Below the pieces are notes generated by a model. That model was given only the letters and a program-made list of their open reading frames with translations, made no database searches and was not told where the DNA came from. The position numbers and the translations under genes were made by a program. From the NCBI GenBank assembly GCA_910578935.1, contig CAJTSM010000003.1:110647-174646 (forward strand): a DNA stretch of 64,000 nucleotides. Reading direction: 5' to 3'. Within the stretch, counting starts at the first letter, position 1; every line of letters begins with the position of its first letter. This document shows positions 33,487-41,196 of this stretch, piece after piece. The DNA is from an uncultured Oscillibacter sp. (GTDB taxonomy: Bacteria; Bacillota; Clostridia; Oscillospirales; Oscillospiraceae).

Positions 33487-34716
33487 TTATTTCGTGTCAG
33501 CAGCGGAAAAGCCGGCTGCCCAACCTGTGGACCAGGCAATCTGAAGATTAAATCCGCCTGTATAGCCGTCCACATCTATTATTTCTCCGGCAAAATACAG
33601 CCCCCGGGCCAGTTTTGACTCCATCGTAGCCGGGTCAATTTCGGTCACCTTCACGCCGCCGGAGGTAACAATGGCGTCCGTTACAGGACAAGGTCCAGCA
33701 ATGGCTACGGGGAAATGCTTCAGAATCCGAAGCAGTCCCCGGCGCTGTTCTCTGGTGATATTGTGAACCTTTTGCCGGGGATCAATTTCGGAAGCCCTGA
33801 TAATTTCCGGAATCAGTTTTTTCGGCAACAGGTCGTCCAGGGCATTGCAAAAGTCCTGGTTGCTGTATTTCTCAAAATCCGACAATAGCCGCCGGTCCAA
33901 GGCCGCTTCATCCAAAGCGGGTTTCAGGTCAATTTCCAGGTGGTAAGCCCGTTCCCCAAACCGCCGCATGTGGGCGGAGGCCGACAAGACCAGCGGCCCG
34001 CTGAGGCCGAAATGCGTAAACATCAGTTCCCCAAAATCCGTATAGATCTTCTTACTGTCCTCAAATACGGTTAATTCCACATTCCGCAAGCTGAGCCCCT
34101 GAAGGGTTTTCCCCACTCCAAAATCCCGCAGGGGTACTAACGACCCCCGGAGAGGCGTTACCGTATGTCCGGTCTCCTTCGCCATGCGATGGCCCTCGCC
34201 GGTAGAACCGGTAGCAGGATAGGATACCCCGCCGGTAGCCAAAATCACCGCCTCCGCCGGATAGCGCTTTCGCTCCCCCGTCACTCCCCGGACCACACCG
34301 CTCGCCAGCTCCAGATGTGTTGCACGGTCCCGGACGATACGAACTCCCAGCTTTTTCAGCCGCCTCTCTAGAGCGGCGCTGACATCAAAAGCCCGGTCCG
34401 AAACCGGAAACACTCGATTTCCCCTCTCCGTCTTCAGCGGTACGCCCAGGTCCTCAAAAAGGGCCATGGTATCTTGGGCACTGAAACGGGAAAAAGCACT
34501 GTAAAGGAATTTGCCATTACGGGGAATGTTGGCCAGTAACTCCTCCAGCCCCGCATGATTGGTCAGGTTGCACCGGCCTTTCCCGGTAATGTTCAACTTT
34601 TTCCCCAGCCGTTCGTTGGGTTCCAAAAGCGTGACGGCTGTCTCCCGCTTCGCCGCGGAAACAGCGGCCATCATTCCGGCAGCTCCGCCGCCGATCACTA
34701 CAATTTCCTTACTCAT
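33487..34716 (-). CDS. BaiN-like (HI0933 family) FAD-dependent oxidoreductase
   Basis: The 409-residue flavoprotein starts with a dinucleotide-binding motif, MSKEIVVIGGGAAGMMAA, and has GRCNLTNHAG, ATGGVSYPATGSTGEGHRMA and the C-terminal GLYFAGEIIDVDGYTGGFNLQIAWSTG. This HI0933/YhiN family includes enzymes proposed to act in bile-acid 7-dehydroxylation (BaiN), but most members have no proven substrate. Its start overlaps the end of the RpiR gene. ATG 34716 or 34719 are both possible. Confidence 0.85.
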   Translation of the reverse strand: MSKEIVVIGGGAAGMMAAVSAAKRETAVTLLEPNERLGKKLNITGKGRCNLTNHAGLEELLANIPRNGKFLYSAFSRFSAQDTMALFEDLGVPLKTERGNRVFPVSDRAFDVSAALERRLKKLGVRIVRDRATHLELASGVVRGVTGERKRYPAEAVILATGGVSYPATGSTGEGHRMAKETGHTVTPLRGSLVPLRDFGVGKTLQGLSLRNVELTVFEDSKKIYTDFGELMFTHFGLSGPLVLSASAHMRRFGERAYHLEIDLKPALDEAALDRRLLSDFEKYSNQDFCNALDDLLPKKLIPEIIRASEIDPRQKVHNITREQRRGLLRILKHFPVAIAGPCPVTDAIVTSGGVKVTEIDPATMESKLARGLYFAGEIIDVDGYTGGFNLQIAWSTGWAAGFSAADTK

Positions 34717-35569
34717 CATCCATTTTACCAAACACACCGTATTCGTTCCAAATGTTCTCTAGTTCCGCAAAGGTGGCGGAAACATCCGCACCATAGCGGT
34801 TAGATAGAGCCACCAAAAGGGCGTTGATGAGCGACAAGGGCGCCACCATGGAGTCCACAAAAGAAATCATCTCGCAGGGAGCCAGCAGCGCCGCTTGTGA
34901 GAGCTGATACACTGGAGACAGTTCGTTGTCCGTAATGGCGATAATCTCCGCTCCCCGGTCCCTGGCAAACTTCACCGTATTGATGGTAACTTTGGAATAC
35001 CGGGGAAAGCTGATGGCGATCAGCACGTCTCCAGGCCCCATGCGAAGCATCTGCTCAAACATCTCTCCCGCCGCGTTGGATTGGATCAGCGTCACATTCT
35101 CCGACAAAAGATGCATGTAGAAATGGAGATACCCCGCCACAAAGGAGGATGAGCGAACCCCCAGAATATACACATGGCGGCAGGCCATGATTTTATCCAC
35201 CACCTGCTCAAACTCATTCCGGTTTGAACGGCTGAGCATCTGGCGCAGCTTGTCAATGTCGGACTGGATCACCGCCGGCAGCACGTCCTGGAACATGTCT
35301 CCAGCCGCCCGGATGCGCTGGGTGGAGGTAAGGCGGCTTCGGATCATATCCTGCAAGGCTCTTTGCATACTGGGATAACCGTCATATCCCAGCTCAGAGG
35401 CAAAGCGCACTACCGTGGATTCGCTGACCTCCGCCAAAAGTCCCAAACGGCTGGCGGTCATAAAAGCCGCCTTGTCGTAGTTTTCTAAAATATAAGCGGC
35501 TATCCGCTTCTGTCCTTTGGAAAAACTGTCCATGCCCTGCTCCAGGCAATGTAAAATGTTCTTTGCCAC
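34709..35569 (-). CDS. MurR/RpiR family transcription regulator
   Basis: The 286-residue product has an N-terminal helix-turn-helix (about 20-75: LGLLAEVSESTVVRFASELGYDGY) and a C-terminal SIS sugar-phosphate-binding domain (about 120-270). Members control sugar catabolism. No sugar operon lies nearby; it sits inside a housekeeping gene run, 47 bases after the prenyl synthase gene, and overlaps the flavoprotein start by eight bases. Its effector is unknown. Confidence 0.88.
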   Translation of the reverse strand: MAKNILHCLEQGMDSFSKGQKRIAAYILENYDKAAFMTASRLGLLAEVSESTVVRFASELGYDGYPSMQRALQDMIRSRLTSTQRIRAAGDMFQDVLPAVIQSDIDKLRQMLSRSNRNEFEQVVDKIMACRHVYILGVRSSSFVAGYLHFYMHLLSENVTLIQSNAAGEMFEQMLRMGPGDVLIAISFPRYSKVTINTVKFARDRGAEIIAITDNELSPVYQLSQAALLAPCEMISFVDSMVAPLSLINALLVALSNRYGADVSATFAELENIWNEYGVFGKMDDE

Positions 35570-35616
35570 TGTCGTTTTCCCCCCCCGGAACTGAATTTTC
35601 CAGGAATTCCGCTCTT

Positions 35617-36540
35617 TCAGTTCTTTCGTACCGCCAGATTATCCGCAAGCTCCATCAGGAACTCCGTGTCCCCCAGCCAGCAGCCTCCCGCTAGTGCCGC
35701 TTTTGCCTTGGCTGTATAGTCCAGCACCTGTTTTTCACAGGCTTCCACGCCCAGCAGCGTTACATAGGTTGCTTTTTCATTCGCCTGATCGGAGCCAATG
35801 GGCTTGCCCAGCTCCTCCTGAGTGGAAACGGAGTCCAGTATATCGTCCCGGATTTGGAATGCCAGACCCAGATTTACCGCATAATCCCTGGCGGCATTCA
35901 TACAGGATTCCTCCACTGTCCGGTAGCCCATTGACGCGGCCACGCCCATCATGCAGGCCGCCCGGAGCAGCGCCCCCGTCTTCTTGTCGTTGATCTCCGT
36001 CAGACTCTTAATCGTGCGGGCCTTTTCTTCGGTAGTAGTATCCCAATACTGCCCGCCGCACATACCCGCTTCCCCAGCGGCATTTGCGAGAATCTTCGCC
36101 GCTAAAGCCTCGGAAAGCATGAGCGCCGCCCGCTCTTCCGTAGGGCCATCCCCTTTAAAATGGGGTTCCGCTGCGGACAGCACCACACGAAACGCCGCTG
36201 CCTGAAGAGCGTCTCCGGCCAAAGTGGCCACGCATTCGCCGAATCTCTTGTGGTTGGTAGGCATTCCCCGGCGGAGGTCGTCATTATCCATACAGGGCAG
36301 GTCGTCATGGATCAGGGAATAGGTGTGAATCATCTCGACTCCGCATCCGAAGTCCAGGGCCTCCTCCATGGTTCCCCCCGCCGCCTCGCAGAATTTCATC
36401 GTCAAAATGGGCCGGACTCGTTTGCCTCCGGCCAGGAGGCTGTAACGCATGGCCTCCTCCAGCCCACCGCCGGAGAAAAAGGTCCTCAGACGGGCCTCCA
36501 CCAGCCCTCGGGCCTCCTCTAGCTGTCGCTGAAACTCCAT
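35617..36540 (-). CDS. ispA: Polyprenyl synthetase, likely farnesyl diphosphate synthase
   Basis: It condenses isopentenyl diphosphate into C15 prenyl diphosphate. The 307 residues contain both aspartate-rich motifs, DDLPCMDNDDLRRG (first) and DDILD (second), and LLAGGKRVRP near residue 33. Class I short-chain FPP/GGPP synthase; exact chain length is inferred from its usual location after xseB. It is two bases downstream of xseB. Confidence 0.92.
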   Translation of the reverse strand: MEFQRQLEEARGLVEARLRTFFSGGGLEEAMRYSLLAGGKRVRPILTMKFCEAAGGTMEEALDFGCGVEMIHTYSLIHDDLPCMDNDDLRRGMPTNHKRFGECVATLAGDALQAAAFRVVLSAAEPHFKGDGPTEERAALMLSEALAAKILANAAGEAGMCGGQYWDTTTEEKARTIKSLTEINDKKTGALLRAACMMGVAASMGYRTVEESCMNAARDYAVNLGLAFQIRDDILDSVSTQEELGKPIGSDQANEKATYVTLLGVEACEKQVLDYTAKAKAALAGGCWLGDTEFLMELADNLAVRKN

Positions 36541-36542
36541 AC

Positions 36543-36782
36543 TTATACCCCCTCCGTAGTCTCAAAAGGCTGCTCAACCGGCGCGCCGCCGGGGCCTTTC
36601 ATCAGCTTCACCACCTGCTGCTCCGCCTGGTCCAGCTGTTTCGTACAGGCGGAAATCAGCTTCGTTCCCTCCTCAAAAAGGGCCAGGGAATCCGCCAGCT
36701 GGACATCTCCCCCCTCCAGAGCGGAGACTATCTCCTCCAGCCGGGCAATCTGCTGTTCAAATGTCAACTTTTTCGCGGCCAT
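36543..36782 (-). CDS. xseB: Exodeoxyribonuclease VII small subunit
   Basis: A 79-residue helical protein (FEQQIARLEEIVSALEGGDV, then LFEEGTKLISACTKQLDQAE) that joins XseA to make exonuclease VII. The ATG at 36782 is chosen because AGGAG sits eight bases upstream, inside the end of xseA; an ATG at 36788 is too near it. Full length for the family. Confidence 0.94.
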   Translation of the reverse strand: MAAKKLTFEQQIARLEEIVSALEGGDVQLADSLALFEEGTKLISACTKQLDQAEQQVVKLMKGPGGAPVEQPFETTEGV

Positions 36783-36784
36783 GT

Positions 36785-37996
36785 TCATCTCTCCTTCTCG
36801 TAGGGCTCGTCTACGGTGCAGGCAAAGCCCCCTTCTCCCAGAGTCACAGATACCCGCTCCCCAGCGCTTACATCCCGCCAAGTTCGCAAAATCGTTCCTT
36901 CCGGCCCCAGAGCCAAGGCATAGCCCCGGCCCAGCACCTTCAAGGGACTCATAGCATCCAGCGCCGCCCCCAAGACGGAAATCTGCCGGCGTTTTTCAGC
37001 TACCAGCCCCGAAGACAAATCCCCCAAACGCTGCTGGACGTGGAGCAATTCCATCCGTTTATCCTGGACGTAGGACATATGATCCCGGAGAACCCGCTTC
37101 TCCGCCAGCGACGCAAGCCTTTGCCGGAGGGCCTCCAAGCGGGCTGCCTCATTTTTTTTCAAACGGGAAGCTGTTCCTTCCAGCCACTGTTTCAGGGCCT
37201 CCTGGTCCGGGACAACCATCTCCGCCGCGTTGGAGGGCGTGGAGGCCCGGGCATCCGCCACAAAGTCGGCAATGGTCACGTCCGGCTCGTGGCCCACGGC
37301 GGAAATCACCGGCAGTTCCGAGTCGTATATGGCCCGGGCCACCCGTTCGTCGTTGAAAGCCCATAGATCCTCCACGGACCCGCCGCCCCGGCCGGTGATG
37401 ATCACGTCCCCTACCCGCCACTTGTTGGCGTAGCGGATGGCCCCCGCAATCTCCGGCGGGGCCTCAGCCCCCTGGACCCGGACGGGCAGGAGGACTACCT
37501 TTGCCAGGGGATAGCGCCGCCGCAGAATGCGGATCATGTCGTGGACCGCCGCCCCGGCGGAGGAGGTGACAACGGCAATTCTCTCCGGATAAGGGGGCAG
37601 AGGCTTCTTGTGAGCGGGATCAAAGAGGCCCTCGGCGTAGAGCTTGGCCTTCAGCTGCTCGAAGGCCACCGCCAGATCCCCCGCCCCTTCCGGTGTCAAG
37701 GAGTTGCAGTAGAGCTGATAGGCCCCGTCCCGGGGAAAGACGGTGATCCGCCCTTGGGCGATGACCTTCATGCCGTTCTCCGGGCGGAAGCGAAGACGGG
37801 AGGCCTGTCCCCGGAACATGACGCACCGCAGGGCCCCCTCGGGGTCCTTCAGGGTGAAGTAGTGATGGCCGGAGGGATACATCTTATAATTGGAGAGCTC
37901 CCCCCGGACGTACACGTCCTGGAGCAAGGGCTCCCCATCCAGCAGGAGCTTCACCAGCTGGTTGACCTCGGCCACGCCGAAAATGTGCCGTTCCAT
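36785..37996 (-). CDS. xseA: Exodeoxyribonuclease VII large subunit
   Basis: Catalytic subunit of exonuclease VII, which degrades single-stranded DNA from both ends. The 403 residues show an N-terminal OB fold (VYVRGELSNYKMYPSGHHYFTLKD), the nuclease domain with GRGGGSVEDLWAFNDE and SAVGHEPDVTIADFVAD, and a helical C-terminal region. Its ribosome binding site GAGAGG overlaps the stop of the XRE regulator gene five bases upstream, so they share a transcript. Confidence 0.95.
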   Translation of the reverse strand: MERHIFGVAEVNQLVKLLLDGEPLLQDVYVRGELSNYKMYPSGHHYFTLKDPEGALRCVMFRGQASRLRFRPENGMKVIAQGRITVFPRDGAYQLYCNSLTPEGAGDLAVAFEQLKAKLYAEGLFDPAHKKPLPPYPERIAVVTSSAGAAVHDMIRILRRRYPLAKVVLLPVRVQGAEAPPEIAGAIRYANKWRVGDVIITGRGGGSVEDLWAFNDERVARAIYDSELPVISAVGHEPDVTIADFVADARASTPSNAAEMVVPDQEALKQWLEGTASRLKKNEAARLEALRQRLASLAEKRVLRDHMSYVQDKRMELLHVQQRLGDLSSGLVAEKRRQISVLGAALDAMSPLKVLGRGYALALGPEGTILRTWRDVSAGERVSVTLGEGGFACTVDEPYEKER

Positions 37997-38001
37997 AGGG
38001 A

Positions 38002-38208
38002 TTACCTCTCGTCCATGCGCCCGGCCAGATAGTCCAGGCTGACGCCGAAGTGATCCGCCAGGGCGCAGAGGTTTTCAAAGCCCGGCTTCTGTTCCCCGGC
38101 CTCAAAGCGCTGATACTGTCGGTCTGTAATTCCAATAGACTGCGCCACTTGAACTTGAGTTTCTTTTCGCTCTTTACGAAGCTCCCGCATTCTTTCGTGC
38201 AATTTCAT
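38002..38208 (-). CDS. XRE-family helix-turn-helix regulator
   Basis: A 68-residue DNA-binding protein that is nearly all HTH (MKLHERMRELRKERKETQ, then SIGITDRQYQRFEAGEQKP and DHFGVSLDYLAGR). Start at 38208 with AGGAG upstream. Divergent from a 74-residue ORF across a 30-base tandem repeat that is the likely operator, and only five bases before xseA, so it appears to be the first gene of the xseA run. Autoregulation is inferred from the repeats. Confidence 0.88.
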   Translation of the reverse strand: MKLHERMRELRKERKETQVQVAQSIGITDRQYQRFEAGEQKPGFENLCALADHFGVSLDYLAGRMDER

Positions 38209-38219
38209 ACAATCTCCTC

Positions 38220-38248
38220 TTGACACGACTATTACGTTGTGATATTAT
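38220..38248 (+). promoter_or_regulatory. Divergent promoter pair between XRE gene and 74-residue ORF
   Basis: On the plus strand TTGACA (38220-38225), 17-base spacer, TATTAT (38243-38248). On the minus strand a perfect TATAAT (38249-38244) covers the same bases, with only a weak -35 about 18 bases upstream. The two promoters share one AT-rich core, so polymerase can occupy only one direction at a time. Confidence 0.8.
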
Positions 38249-38270
38249 AAAAACACGACTAAAGCGTTGT
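38223..38270. repeat. Two tandem operator-like repeats, 30-base period
   Basis: The motif ACACGACTAnnnCGTTGT occurs at 38223-38240 and 38253-38270, exactly 30 bases apart (about three helical turns). Each copy is an imperfect palindrome (CACGAC / GTTGTG). Copy 1 covers the -35 and spacer of the plus-strand promoter, copy 2 its start point. They are candidate sites for the adjacent XRE regulator. Confidence 0.75.
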
Positions 38271-38291
38271 ATTTTAAGAAAGGTGGTCCTT

Positions 38292-38516
38292 ATGTCCGAC
38301 ATCATGCTCTGGCTTCACGCCAACTACATCCGGCCCCAGATCAACGCGGAGGAAAGAGGAGATTACGAGTTCCATTTCGATCTCGTGCGAAACACCCTGC
38401 TCCCCGCCGACCGGCCCTCCATGGAGAAATGCCTGGAGCTGACGGCCATCCGGGCCTTCTCCCTGGGCCTTAAAACGGGGGCGGGCCTGGTGAACAGCGC
38501 GTCCCGGAGCACGTAA
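38292..38516 (+). CDS. Hypothetical 74-residue protein
   Basis: A small soluble-looking protein starting MSDIMLWLHANYIRPQI, with a central acidic segment (AEERGDYEFHFDL) and a helical end (LTAIRAFSLGLKTGAGL). AAAGGTGG precedes the ATG. It has a strong promoter with operator repeats, a terminator behind it, and is transcribed away from the XRE gene, which argues that it is real. I do not recognise a named family. Confidence 0.75.
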   Translation: MSDIMLWLHANYIRPQINAEERGDYEFHFDLVRNTLLPADRPSMEKCLELTAIRAFSLGLKTGAGLVNSASRST

Positions 38517-38532
38517 CTGCGCAACGGGAAAA

Positions 38533-38579
38533 AGCAGAGCCGGACATGGCCCGAATCCATGCCCGCTCTGCTGATTTTT
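38533..38579. terminator. Bidirectional terminator between the 74-residue ORF and nusB
   Basis: AGCAGAGC...CATGG pairs with CCATG...GCTCTGCT with small internal mismatches. ATTTTTA follows on the plus strand and CTTTTTC on the minus strand. It serves the two converging genes. Confidence 0.8.
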
Positions 38580-39027
38580 ATTCGGAGAGCTCCTGCCGGG
38601 AGAAGCTGCCCAGGATGCCGTTGATGAATTTTACCGTCTCCGGCGTCTCGTATTTCTTGGCAATCTCTACCGCCTCATTGATAGCGGCGGAGTTGGGAAC
38701 ATCCGGCATGTACAACACTTCGTACATCGCCACCCGCATGATGGCGGAAGCCACCAGAGGAATGCGGGAGAACTTCCAGCCCTTGGCGTATTTTTCGATG
38801 TAGCCGTCCAGCTCCGCGCCATGCTCGCCGACGCCCCGGACCAGACGGCGGATATAATCCGCCTGTTTGGCGTTGGGAACCTGCCGGTACACGGCGTCCT
38901 CCTCCGCCAGCTCGGCGAAAGACGCCGCTGTCAGCCGCCGGTCCAGCAGCTCCTCCACAGTCTTGTCGGTAAAGCTCAGTTCATAGGAGAGATGAATGGC
39001 GATCTCCCGAGCGGTGTTCCGTACCAT
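38578..39027 (-). CDS. nusB: Transcription antitermination factor NusB
   Basis: NusB binds boxA RNA with S10 during rRNA transcription antitermination. The 149-residue product is all-helical and family-typical (RNTAREIAIHLSYELSF at the start, FINGILGSFSRQ at the end, and AINEAVEIAKKYETPE). The ATG at 39027 follows AAAGGACG; upstream in-frame sequence overlaps the asp23 gene end. It is 38 bases downstream of the Asp23 gene, the usual Firmicute pair. Confidence 0.95.
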   Translation of the reverse strand: MVRNTAREIAIHLSYELSFTDKTVEELLDRRLTAASFAELAEEDAVYRQVPNAKQADYIRRLVRGVGEHGAELDGYIEKYAKGWKFSRIPLVASAIMRVAMYEVLYMPDVPNSAAINEAVEIAKKYETPETVKFINGILGSFSRQELSE

Positions 39028-39065
39028 AAGTTGTTCGTCCTTTATCTGTCGTTCAAATCCGGCGC

Positions 39066-39443
39066 TCAGTTCAGCGACACGCCGCCCACATGGATGTTCA
39101 CCGCCTCCACGGCGCAACCGGTCATGGCTTCCACGGCGGAGGACACGGCTTTTTGGGCGTTCCCAGCCACCTCGGGAATGGGGTGGCCGTACCGGACGGT
39201 CAGATACAGATCCAAAACCAGCGCCGCGCCGGTCATGTCGATCTTCACGCCCCGGACACCCTTCTGTGCGTTTTTCCGGTTGTTCACCAAATCACTGACA
39301 CTGCTGCCCAGGTTCGTCATCATCCCGGACACGCCCTCTACTTCCCGGACCGCGCCCACGGCGATGGCGGCGATGACCTCCTCCGAGATGTTGATGCTGC
39401 CATTTTCCTCCGGCAGAGTCATATATTCCTTGCTCTCGGCCAT
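39066..39443 (-). CDS. Asp23/Gls24 family envelope stress protein
   Basis: A 125-residue member of the Asp23 family, which includes AmaP-anchored envelope-stress proteins of Firmicutes. Visible are INISEEVIAAIAVGAVREVEGV, then VDLYLTVRYG-like strands and VNIHVGGV near the end. The ATG at 39443 has AAGGAGAGG upstream. The asp23-nusB order is conserved in Clostridia, though the functional link is not known. Confidence 0.92.
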   Translation of the reverse strand: MAESKEYMTLPEENGSINISEEVIAAIAVGAVREVEGVSGMMTNLGSSVSDLVNNRKNAQKGVRGVKIDMTGAALVLDLYLTVRYGHPIPEVAGNAQKAVSSAVEAMTGCAVEAVNIHVGGVSLN

Positions 39444-39523
39444 GCTGTACCTCTCCTTATTTTTTCCTTCGTGAAATGGCCGCCCATTTTTGACGCGCCT
39501 TTCCGTTAAAATCATGCTGAGTA

Positions 39524-39552
39524 ATTATACCATATCCCGCCGGAAAATACAA
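39524..39552 (-). promoter_or_regulatory. Extended -10 promoter of the asp23-nusB unit
   Basis: Minus strand TTGTAT, 17-base spacer ending in TGG, then TATAAT: an extended -10 promoter. It begins right after the spoIIIAH stop codon, so sporulation and vegetative transcription adjoin here without an obvious terminator. Confidence 0.75.
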
Positions 39553-39555
39553 CTG

Positions 39556-40173
39556 TTAATTTGCCGCCATGATCTTGATATTTCCCGCTGGAAGACCCGT
39601 CTCTGTCATCGTGATGTCCGTGATCTTCGCCACATCCTCACCGGTCAGTTCCCCGTTTTTGGTGGACACTACTACACTGACGCTCTCATCCCCCATAAAA
39701 GCCACACAGTCCGTATAACCCTTGGCGGTAACCAGGTTTTCGATCTGTGCCTCCTTCAGCGTATAGGACGCCAGAACCTGGATCCCCTGAGATGCCTCAT
39801 TGGCCACGGCGGTATCGGCGTTCTCCTGTTCCGCCGCCTCCTGGAGGAGGGAAAGGGCGTTGTCCCGGGCCTGCTGCCGGGTCAGCCGGGCGGAGGCAAA
39901 ATAGTCCGAACCGGTGTAGATCATCCCCTCATCCGGGGGGGCCCCGGTGTCCTCCGCCTGTCCGGCGGCCTCCTCCCCACCGGCTTTGGACCCGTCGCCA
40001 GGCTTGGCTTCCTCTTCACCCTTGCCGGAAACCAACTGGGCCTCCCCCAGCAGCTTGCCTCCGGCGGCCTCCTGCACCTCCTGGCCGGTATACATCCAGT
40101 TCAGTGCCACCGCCGAGCACACCAGTACCGCCATCACCGCCACAACGGCGTTCCGCTTCCATCTTGCGCTCAT
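39556..40173 (-). CDS. spoIIIAH: Stage III sporulation protein AH
   Basis: Mother-cell membrane protein whose extracellular domain meets forespore SpoIIQ across the septum, forming the A-Q channel. The 205 residues have an N-terminal helix (AVVAVMAVLVCSAVALNWMY), a long Gly/Glu-rich linker (about 30-80) and a C-terminal ring-forming YscJ/FliF-like domain (about 85-205). The ATG at 40173 follows GGAGGAAAGGG. Last of eight genes. Confidence 0.93.
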   Translation of the reverse strand: MSARWKRNAVVAVMAVLVCSAVALNWMYTGQEVQEAAGGKLLGEAQLVSGKGEEEAKPGDGSKAGGEEAAGQAEDTGAPPDEGMIYTGSDYFASARLTRQQARDNALSLLQEAAEQENADTAVANEASQGIQVLASYTLKEAQIENLVTAKGYTDCVAFMGDESVSVVVSTKNGELTGEDVAKITDITMTETGLPAGNIKIMAAN

Positions 40174-40196
40174 AGACCCTTTCCTCCTCCAAATAA

Positions 40197-40730
40197 TCAC
40201 TGCCATTTTGCCACTGTAACCCGGTCGGTGGGCAGTCCGGTCAAAGCGGCTACCGCCCCCGTCACCGCAAGGCGCACCTCCGCGCTGCCGCCGCCCTGGC
40301 ACACCACCAGGGCGCCCCGGTAAGTGGGCCAGGTCCGCCGCACCACCACTGTCTCGTCTCCGCCGGAACCATCCAAGCGCACTGTCTCCGATTTGCGGGA
40401 GTAATCCTCCGGCGCGGCGGTGTCCCCGCTGTAACTGAGCTGGGTGTCCTGTGCCAGCTGCCGCTCTCCGTCGGAATCCACCGTCAGCATCACCTTCACC
40501 TGCCCCACGCCGTCCATAGCCGCCAGAATGTCCTCCATCTCCGTCTGAATGGTCTGGAGATCCCATCCATTCTGGGCCGTCTGAGAAGAGGGCGGCTTCT
40601 CCCGCCGGAGGACATCCTCGCCCCCGCTCAGTCCTGGCCACAGCAGCAGTCCCGCGCCGATCAGCGCCACCAGCGCCGCGTACTTGTATTTGTTCCATAT
40701 CTTTCGCACTCCTTCAGTTTTTTCCTTCAT
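40197..40730 (-). CDS. spoIIIAG: Stage III sporulation protein AG
   Basis: Channel component that forms a large ring in the intermembrane space. The 177 residues have one N-terminal helix (YKYAALVALIGAGLLLWPG) and a ring-building domain with an extended beta insertion (about 75-145) followed by VRLAVTGAVAALTGLPTDRV. The start at 40730 lies inside the end of spoIIIAF (17-base overlap). 23 bases before spoIIIAH. Confidence 0.92.
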   Translation of the reverse strand: MKEKTEGVRKIWNKYKYAALVALIGAGLLLWPGLSGGEDVLRREKPPSSQTAQNGWDLQTIQTEMEDILAAMDGVGQVKVMLTVDSDGERQLAQDTQLSYSGDTAAPEDYSRKSETVRLDGSGGDETVVVRRTWPTYRGALVVCQGGGSAEVRLAVTGAVAALTGLPTDRVTVAKWQ

Positions 40731-41196
40731 GCCAAACCTGCCTCTCCGCCGGAATTCCAAGCTCCCCCGCGATCCAATCCGCCAGGTCCTGGGAATAAGG
40801 GCCCGCTAGAACCGCCGAAACCGGAAGGGGCACTCCATCTGTCCCCGGCTCCGTCTCTACCCGGACCGTAATTCCTTCAAGTCCCAGCGCGTCCGCTTTG
40901 TCCGATATATATGCCACAGTCCGTCCGGCTATGATAGCTGCCATCTCTTCTTTTCCGGCGGTATTCAGTTCCGCCGCCCGGTTTTCAATGGCGGCGCTGT
41001 AATCGGAGAAGTCCAGCCTCATCCGGCCCAGATCCGTTTTCAATACCGGCTGGAGCAGCGCTGCCAGCAGCAGCAGTCCCCCAGTGAAACCGGAAATTTT
41101 CCGGAGGGTTCCCTCCGGCACCAGTGTTTGAATCACTGTCAGCATCAGCGTCACCGCCGCGATGGAGGTAAGCCAACTCCGCACCGCCTCAATCAT
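40714..41196 (-). CDS. spoIIIAF: Stage III sporulation protein AF
   Basis: The 160-residue membrane protein has two N-terminal helices (WLTSIAAVTLMLTVIQTLV and ISGFTGGLLLLAALLQPVL) and a ring-type C-terminal domain (about 85-155). The ATG at 41196 overlaps the spoIIIAE stop by four bases and matches the family start MIEAVRSWLTSI. Component of the SpoIIIA-SpoIIQ apparatus. Confidence 0.92.
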   Translation of the reverse strand: MIEAVRSWLTSIAAVTLMLTVIQTLVPEGTLRKISGFTGGLLLLAALLQPVLKTDLGRMRLDFSDYSAAIENRAAELNTAGKEEMAAIIAGRTVAYISDKADALGLEGITVRVETEPGTDGVPLPVSAVLAGPYSQDLADWIAGELGIPAERQVWHEGKN

